Assembly: GCF_030272615.1 (NCBI RefSeq)
Contig: NC_081406.1
Span: 474,655,400 to 474,719,399 of the forward strand
Reading direction: 5' to 3'
Length of the DNA stretch: 64,000 nucleotides
Source of the DNA: Cryptomeria japonica
Taxonomy: Eukaryota; Streptophyta; Pinopsida; Cupressales; Cupressaceae
Shown: positions 57,490 through 64,000 of the stretch, piece by piece
Position numbering within the stretch: position 1 is the stretch's first letter
Layout of the letters: every line of letters begins with the position of its first letter
Program-made: the position numbers and the translations under genes
Notes under the pieces: model-generated
The model's database searches: none
Seen by the model: the letters and a program-made list of their open reading frames with translations, nothing else
What the model was told of the DNA's origin: nothing

Positions 57490-57961
57490 GGTTCTGGATC
57501 AAGCCGAGCCATGAAATCTTTCAGGTCTGCTTCTCATTCTACCAACCTTTCCTCAAGAGATAATTCTGTTAGACCATTCATTTCAAAATACCTCTTTATC
57601 CAGTTTTGATCAGAGATTTTTGATAACCGAAAGAGAGACCAAAGGAAATTTGCATTTTCCTTGATAATAAATTTCCTTGCTTTGAAAGGCATCTCATCCT
57701 CTATATATAAAATGGGAAACCTTGGAGGAGGTTTACCATTTATAATTGTGACATCTCATCCTCTATATATAAAATGGGAAACCTTGGAGGAGGTTTACTA
57801 TTTATAATCGTGACATTATAGTCCATAGGCATTGGAATTGTGAGATTTTCATCTATATATTTCAAAACTTTGCTCAAATCTCCAAGCAAATCTTCCTTAA
57901 AAACCTTCCTACATAATGCCTCTTTTGTTCTTCGGCAGACCGAAATGGAGGGCGACAACAA
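57490..57961 (-). pseudogene. Unidentified frame broken by a 62-bp tandem duplication
   Basis: From 57961 the minus strand reads MLSPSISVCRRTKEALCRKV ... LKYIDENLTIPMPMDY ... PPPRFPILYIEDEM and then a stop at 57740. The next copy of the duplicated unit restores a second frame that goes on as DEMPFKARKFIIKENANF ... NWIKRYFEMNGLTELSLEER to a TGA near 57530 and further to DFMARLDPEPPGS. Without one copy of the 62-bp unit (57690-57751, 57752-57813) the two halves would be one frame of about 150 codons. I do not recognise the family; a decayed gag, or a host gene fragment, are both possible. Confidence 0.5.
57690..57813. repeat. 62-bp tandem duplication
   Basis: 57690-57751 and 57752-57813 differ at only two positions by eye (C/T near the end of the unit). 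62 is not a multiple of three, so the duplication shifts the frame of the surrounding minus-strand sequence. It is recent. Confidence 0.9.
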
Positions 57962-59479
57962 ACTACATTGGGAGATTAAAAAGGAAAGTAATTTTTTTAA
58001 AATAAAAGCAAAAAGTTTTTTTCAAAGAAAAGCATTGTTTTTTCAAAAATAGTGAAAATGCCAAAAAGTGCTTCAAAAAGCAATTAAAAAGCAAAAAAGC
58101 TTTCCTTAGAAAAATAACAAAAATAAATGCTTTTTTTTTCAAAAAAGTAGCAAATGAGCAAAAACAAAATTATAAGAGGATTGGGGCTCTCATTTGAAGA
58201 TATGTTGAGTATTGATTTTGATATTGCTTCTAATTTGGGGAGATTGCTTCTTCTCTTTGGTTTGTGAGGACAAAAACCTTTGCAGGGAACATTTTCCACA
58301 ATGTTGAGAGATGAAATTTGGAGATTAATCTAGTGATTTCAATCAAGGGTCACATTTGGGCGTATTGGAGTCTACATTTTCAAATTTGCAGAACTTATCG
58401 AATATCAGATTTAAAAGGAATAATTTTGGAGAAGATTGAGGAGGGTATATTTTCTATTTCGTTGGTTGTATCTTCTCCCTTATGCACTCTTTTGATGGGT
58501 GTTTAGGGTTTTGAGAAGGTTACGATTGCTATTTTGGGGCATTTTGGACCTACATTTTCTTGCATACCTTCAATGTAGCTTTTGGAGCAAATTGTGAGGG
58601 TTGGCATTCATTTAGAGTGATATTTTGGTAATTTTTGTGAGCAGCTCAAGCAAAACCATTGTTGCATTTTTTGGGTATGTTGGATTTAGATATGTAGTAT
58701 ATTTTTATGAATTGAATTGTTGTTTTTGAGAAAAAATGTATTTCTACATTAGAAATTAAATTTATAATTTTTAGTTGTGTAATTTTCAAATATTATTGAT
58801 TTTTAGAATTGAAAAAGTGTTGCATTATTATCTCTTTATCTACACTATTATTGTCATTGATTATATTGCAAAAAACAAGTCAAAAACACATTTAAATTTT
58901 TTATTTTTAAAATAAAGCACAAACAAGGCTACATATTGCAATGGTATTATAGTAGTGCATCTTGCCATTCTGGAGGGTTCATAATGAAAAAACAGTGATA
59001 CGTTTGAGTTTGACCAACCGCCTTTTACATACTGTTATGACACAAAATTGGTTGCAAAAGAACAAAGAGCAACAAAAGTATAGGCCACATAAAATATGAG
59101 TGATGAGAATACCAGAGATTAGGGAGAAGAGAAGTCTTTGAATTTGTTGGATGCATTGGTTAGAGGACAAGCAGCTACAGAACAAAGGGACCAACAACAA
59201 AATTAGCGTTGGGAGTTATTAACATAAATGTTGGCTCATCAAACAGGGATAAATAATGGTGCAAATAAGAATAGAGGTAACAATGGAGGTGATAATGGCC
59301 AATGAGAGAACTCAGTACATGGTGTAGTTTCAAATCGACATGTGTTGATAATGAGCCTCAAATAACAAATTTATAGGATCAATTTAGACATGATTGGGAG
59401 AGTGGAGGTCTTGAGTTCCAAGCTGTTATATTATTGAGGACTACATTGACGTTAGAATGAAGCATATACCCCACGTTGG
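57962..59479. other. Spacer, no gene seen
   Basis: A-rich stretch at 57980-58160 (AAAAAGCA-type repeats) and A+T-rich sequence beyond. Nothing recognised. Confidence 0.35.
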
Positions 59480-60985
59480 TGATAGGACACAATTGTATAA
59501 TCTACATAAAAGGTGAGAAAATTGACCATTCATTATTATGATGGTTCAAGGAAGACTACAACTAGAGCTTGGGTTTAGAAGTTAGATGCATATTTTCAGC
59601 ACAACCCTATGCTAGAGGAAGAGGCCATTAAGTATAGAACGATACAACTTGATCGCATTGCACATCAGTGGTGGCATCATGGGGTGATCACCATGGGACA
59701 TGATAGGATTACTTCTTATGTAGATTTTACAGAGAGGTTGATTGAGAGATTTGATAAAAAGGATTCAGAGTTGCATTTCAAAGAGTTGGCACAATTGAAG
59801 TAGTGGGAATTAGTTGAGACATATATTATAGATTTTTAGAGGCTTGCAGTCATAGTGACAAGTATTTTAGAAAGAAGACTCGTGGTTCTTTTTATGGATG
59901 GGTTGATAGATCCATTGACATGGTGGATTAAGGCTCTCAACTTACTTACTCTACAGGAAGCCATAAAAAACACTAGAGACATGGAGGCTTCAACTTCTAG
60001 GAGTAAATTTCAATATAAGGGATTCCTACATAAGAAAGACAAGGATAGGAAACAATCCCAAAGGGAATCACATCAGCCCAAGAATGATTCAAATAAGTTG
60101 GATAGTGAGCAACTCAATTATCTCAGGAGTAAATTATGTTTCCAATGTAGGGAGCCATGAGACCCCTCACATGAATGCAACATGAAGGCAAAGGCTAAGC
60201 AATTGGAGTATTTTTTGTCGAGGCATAAAAAATATCCCAATAGTCTGATTCAAAGAGTAGTGAAAAAAATACATTAGAAGAAGAGCCCGAGGATGATAGG
60301 ACCATTGCACAACTTACTAGTGCCCAAAAGGTAATCACTTTCAAAGCAAGAGGCGTAATACAGGGGCAACAAGTAGTTACTTTGACAAATACTGAAACTA
60401 TGCATAATTTCATTGATGAGAGATTTCTAGCCAAGAGAGGCTTGCGGATCGAAGAACATGATGGTTTTAAGTTGATGGCAACTAGTGGGCACAAGCTTCC
60501 TTGTAAGATTACCAATCTACGTATATAGTTGGGTGACTATGAGTTGGAAGATGAAGTATATGTGGTGGACATGAGAGACGATGATGTTATTCTTGGCATG
60601 ACATGGATGTTGTCACTTGTACAGTTCTCTTTCAACTTGCAAAAGTTGAAAATGAGGTTCGAGCATTAGGGTAGGAAAGTGGTACTTAGAGGACTTTTTG
60701 ATGAAGGACCTATAGTGGTGCCACTCAATAGGATAGTGTGGTTGTTAGGCATGATCAGGTAAAGTGGGAGCGGAGCCAATAGTTCTTGAAATTCCAGATC
60801 GATAAAAGAGCAATTCTCATCTAGACATTCAAAGATTGATATCTAAGTATATCAAGGTGTTTGGGAGTATCCTTCATGGAGTCCTTCCTAAGAGGGGAAT
60901 ATAGCATGTCATTGAGTTGGAGGAGGGAGCAAACCCGATGATTACTACTCCTTATTGACATCCTAAAAGACACACTAATACATTT
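59480..60985 (+). pseudogene. Gypsy gag-protease relic
   Basis: Plus-strand fragments in order: a gag core (LDAYFQHNPMLEEEAIKYRT, AHQWWHHGV, RFDKKDSELHFKELAQLK), a basic linker, a zinc knuckle LCFQCREP..PSHECNMKA at 60130-60185, a protease-like domain (VITFKARGVIQGQQVVTLTN, HNFIDERFLAKRGL, EVYVVDMRDDDVILGMTWM at 60330-60610), and the start of reverse transcriptase (HVIELEEGANPMITTPY at about 60908-60960). The D-S-G active-site loop before HNFIDE reads TNTETM, so the protease is dead. Many stops. No LTR found. It differs in sequence from the Gypsy element at 23740. Confidence 0.8.
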
Positions 60986-61330
60986 GGTCTAAATTTCCGA
61001 CGGAGAAGGTATATTGTGACCAAATTTGATTTTTTATTTAAAAAATGTCCAAATTCGTCGGAATTCCGACGGTAATTTGACATTTGGTTTCGACGGAGAA
61101 GGCATTAGTAATGAAATTTGTTTTTTTTCAAAAAAGTGCCTGCGTTCGTTGGAATTCCGACGACAACGGGCATTACTTCAAAAAAAGAAGAAGAGGGCAA
61201 GTCATTTGTGCATTGCAATCCCGTGCAGGCGTATGCGTCGCCTTCAACCCCTGACAAGATCAAACCCACGTCGAAGGCATTTGTGCATTGCAGTCCTGCG
61301 CAGGAGGTAGATTCTTCACCTTAATTTTGG
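60986..61330. repeat. Duplicated block with GTCGGAATTCCGAC palindromes
   Basis: A unit beginning CGACGGAGAAGG and ending at a TCGGAATTCCGAC palindrome occurs twice (about 61000-61074 and 61098-61165), diverged. Next, CATTTGTGCATTGCA.TCC.G.GCAGG occurs twice and a third partial copy follows (61203-61228, 61279-61305, 61330-61350). No gene is convincing here. Confidence 0.6.
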
Positions 61331-62589
61331 ATTTGCAATCCCGTGTAGGTCTTCATAAGATTGTTTGCTCTTTGATAATCTAAAAAGGCCATAAACAGTA
61401 ATGCATTAGAAGTGAAGATTTTGTATATTGTTGTTGTTGCCCAAAGTTTCATGCTTGGTATCACCTTCTAACTTATAAATGGATTTAAGGTCAGAAAAAT
61501 TAGCACATTGGCAAGCCAAGAATGTTAACATTGAAGTATTTATCAGTTTAGTCGTGGCCAAATAGCCAAGAATGTTAACATAGAAAAAGAGGCATGCTTG
61601 CTAGTGTCTACATGAATTGACAACTACATTGATGTGGAACCTGGAGTATCTAGTGTCAACACTCAAAATGTTTGCATGTTACCACATGAACATGTTCAGT
61701 TGTGACATCCTGGAGGTGTGACATTCCTTATTTACGTTTGAATTTGAAGGCTTTGCATCCATTGAATTTCTCATTTTTGTTAAAAGAAATTTTTGTAGAA
61801 AACTATTTGAAGATTTTTAAATTACCATCTTTAGTAACACACGATTCATCATTAGGATGAGTCATACAATGGAATCACAGACTAAGATTCCTTATATAGA
61901 CAGTTCTAGTAATTTACAAAATGACATTTTCGGGCTCACCTTGGATAAACTAATAAATCCAAAATTAGGTGTAACAATTTTATTTATTTTTTAATTGAGT
62001 AGTGTATTCTATCATACAAAATTGCATTGTGAATCATACCAAAAAAGTAGGTGGAATGGGATTACACCCTAAAAGGAGAAAACATCAAATTAATTTAGAA
62101 TACAACATATGATTTTTTGTGACCAACTAATTTGTTGATGATGGCCTTTCAAGAGTGGCTCAACTACAATGTATTAACTCTATTTAGATTATGTGCATAA
62201 TCTTTTGCCTGCCTTGAGTGATGCTTGAAATGGTGATTCTCTAAGGTAATGCCTTTGTCATCCTTAGTGCAAATCAAGTCCTTTGTTTTAGACAAGTTTG
62301 TTGTTAGAGTTGATGCTTTAGTCCCTCTCCCATTGAATTTATGGAGCATGCTTTATTATTCTTATTTGAATGTACATGGTAGTTTGCCTTTTGTAAAAGA
62401 CTTCACATGAATTGAAAATGAATTTGATGGGGAGATTGTTCATAAAGAGTTAGAGTGTCTTGGAGGGCCACATGAAAGTGAAGAATCTCACACTTCACTC
62501 TAGGGAGTCCACTTGATGATCAATACACCTTAATAGCTATAGCCCACTTGGCTTTGGGACAGATTTTGGTTTTTCTTTGTCTTTTGTGT
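61331..62589. other. Spacer, no gene seen
   Basis: A+T-rich, with short open frames only and no recognisable repeat or coding similarity. Confidence 0.35.
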
Positions 62590-63660
62590 CTAGGATAATG
62601 GACTCAGTTATGTGGATGAGTTATAGAAGTACAAGGCATGGTTAATGATTGAGGATTGTTTTCCTAGATTTGAAAATAGATGCTATTGAGATTTTCCAGC
62701 ATGTTGAGAAGATACATCTTTTTGATTCTTTGTTTATTGCTATTGTCTTTGATTTTGGGGTTGAAGAATATGGAGAAAGCTTTTTTATATGGGGATTTGG
62801 TTGAGGACATCTATAATTACATAGGTAGACTAATTTGTTGGTTTTGTAAGGGTATGGTTTGTATTTTTGGGATAGAAGATAATTAGTCAGGTCTTTTATG
62901 GGAGTGTAATTAGTAGTTTGCTATGTTTTGTACTAGTTTGATCATTGTCAAAGTAATGGGATTCTTGAGGTATATGTGCCCATGTTGCACAATTAGTATG
63001 AATTAGACTATAGTGTAATGGTCTTCAAGTAGTTTATGAGACATGTTGGTTTGATTTGCCACTAGGGAGGATATACCTTCAGCAAGACAATGAACAAACA
63101 TCGATTATGGACGTTGTTTCTAGTTACCCTATTTTGTGGTGTGGTTGTTTGCACGTGATAGATGAATTTTGGTCACTTTTTTTTACTATACTTTCAAATT
63201 GAGCATATATGGTAGCTACTTAGGTGTGTTGGAGAAAAAATGGTTTTGAGGAGTGTGTTTGGATATTGAGCTAGAAACATGATTCAATGTGATAGTCAAA
63301 GTGTTATTATCATGGAAAAGAACCATACTTTTCATGTATGATTTAAACACGTTAATGTGTAGTTCTAGAGATTGTAGTTGCTTTGTTGGAGCTTGTGATG
63401 TAGAGGCACAAATGATGTAGGATGGTTAAGGAGATGTTTTTTGTTTGCAATGATCTTGTCTTTGGTTGGCTCTTCATAGGTTTGGTCTCTTATGCAATTT
63501 ATACAAGTGGCAGGATTGGAAAGGTGGTGTACATTGTATACAAATATTTTATGAAGTTTTGATCTATTTATATGTGGATAATCTTGGTTTGGGAGAGTGA
63601 TATTTTACAAGAGGTTGTGACATCACAAATGCACTTGTCAATGACACGTTGGATAAATAC
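62590..63660 (+). pseudogene. Strongly decayed Copia reverse transcriptase
   Basis: Pieces in Copia order and on one strand: KYKAWLMIEDCF (62629 on, cf. KYKARLVxKGF), EIFQHVEKIHLFDSLFIAIV (62678 on, cf. EIFSPVVKxxSIR), KNMEKAFLYGDLVEDIY (62766 on, cf. DVKTAFLxGDLEEEIY), a WYK-like block near 63005, and IYLYVDNL near 63560 (YVDD motif with Asn). Many stops and frame changes. Each piece alone is weak; the shared order makes the call reasonable. Confidence 0.55.
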
Positions 63661-63707
63661 ATTGAATTTTTTGGGTATCATGGATTAATGAACACATGCT
63701 TCATGAT

Positions 63708-63910
63708 GCTAAATGGAGGGAATACATTTAATTTATTGAGTCCATTGTAAAGTGTGTTCCATCCTTGGGTTATGTGAAGTCCAACTTGGTTTGATGGTGC
63801 AATTGGGTGCTAAATGACGAGATTACATTTAATTTATGGAGTCCATTGTAAAGTGCATTAAATGCTTGGGTTATGTGAAGTCCAACTTGGTTTGGTGATG
63901 CAATTGGGGT
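63708..63910. repeat. 101-bp tandem duplication
   Basis: 63708-63808 and 63809-63910 align along their length with about 10% differences (shared ATTTAATTTAT.GAGTCCATTGTAAAGTG and TTGGGTTATGTGAAGTCCAACTTGG). No coding role seen. The window ends shortly after in unassigned sequence. Confidence 0.85.
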
Positions 63911-64000
63911 GCCTTAGAGTTTGTGCAAACTTGGACACCCAACTTGGAAATGCTTGATTCATTGATTATTGGTAGTTGAGTGCATATAGTAATAATGGCA

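Overview
The window looks like nuclear DNA of a seed plant with a large, transposon-packed genome; a gymnosperm (conifer-type) genome is my best guess. The grounds are nested LTR retrotransposons, an L1-type LINE with an RNase H domain, hAT elements with BED/DUF659 transposases, A+T-rich spacers, and one host gene with a 2.4-kb intron. I see no rRNA, tRNA, CRISPR array or prokaryotic operon. The organism is an inference; I could not search any database.

Layout. 1-3454: right-hand part of a hAT element with a multi-exon transposase on the minus strand. 3899-4907: a cluster of about 14 short palindromes. 5560-6310: a second, decayed hAT transposase. 9430-9870: a LINE-type RNase H relic. 10489-11225: a short hAT element with a perfect 8-bp target duplication. 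14346-20457: a Copia element with both LTRs, split by another hAT element (16857-17708) and deleted in pol. 21365-21655: a Copia leader/gag scrap. 23740-33406: a Gypsy element on the minus strand with an extra 830-codon frame after pol. 33957-34774: a hAT deletion derivative of the element at 1-3454. 36048-36499: a second palindrome cluster. 37247-45432: an almost complete LINE on the minus strand with an 11-bp target duplication. 48520-49378: a probable solo LTR carrying a third set of palindromes. 52073-56251: the one convincing host gene, a dipeptidyl-peptidase IV (S9B) homologue whose N-terminal exons are not visible. 57490-57961: a broken unidentified frame. 59480-60985: Gypsy gag/protease relic. 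62590-63660: Copia reverse-transcriptase relic.

How the parts relate. Four hAT copies share subterminal GACTCG/CGAGTC motifs and CA(A/T/G)AG-type ends, and three have exact 8-bp duplications, so they are one superfamily that has moved repeatedly here. One landed inside the Copia integrase after that Copia element inserted. The Copia and Gypsy LTR pairs each differ by about 3% (counted by eye), so these insertions are of similar, moderate age. No retroelement is intact: frameshifts, in-frame TAG codons and deletions are present in each.

The least explained signals are the three arrays of imperfect 16-43-nt palindromes, at least one of which sits in the U3 of an LTR just upstream of a TATA box, and the long extra frame of the Gypsy element, which is better preserved than its gag-pol.
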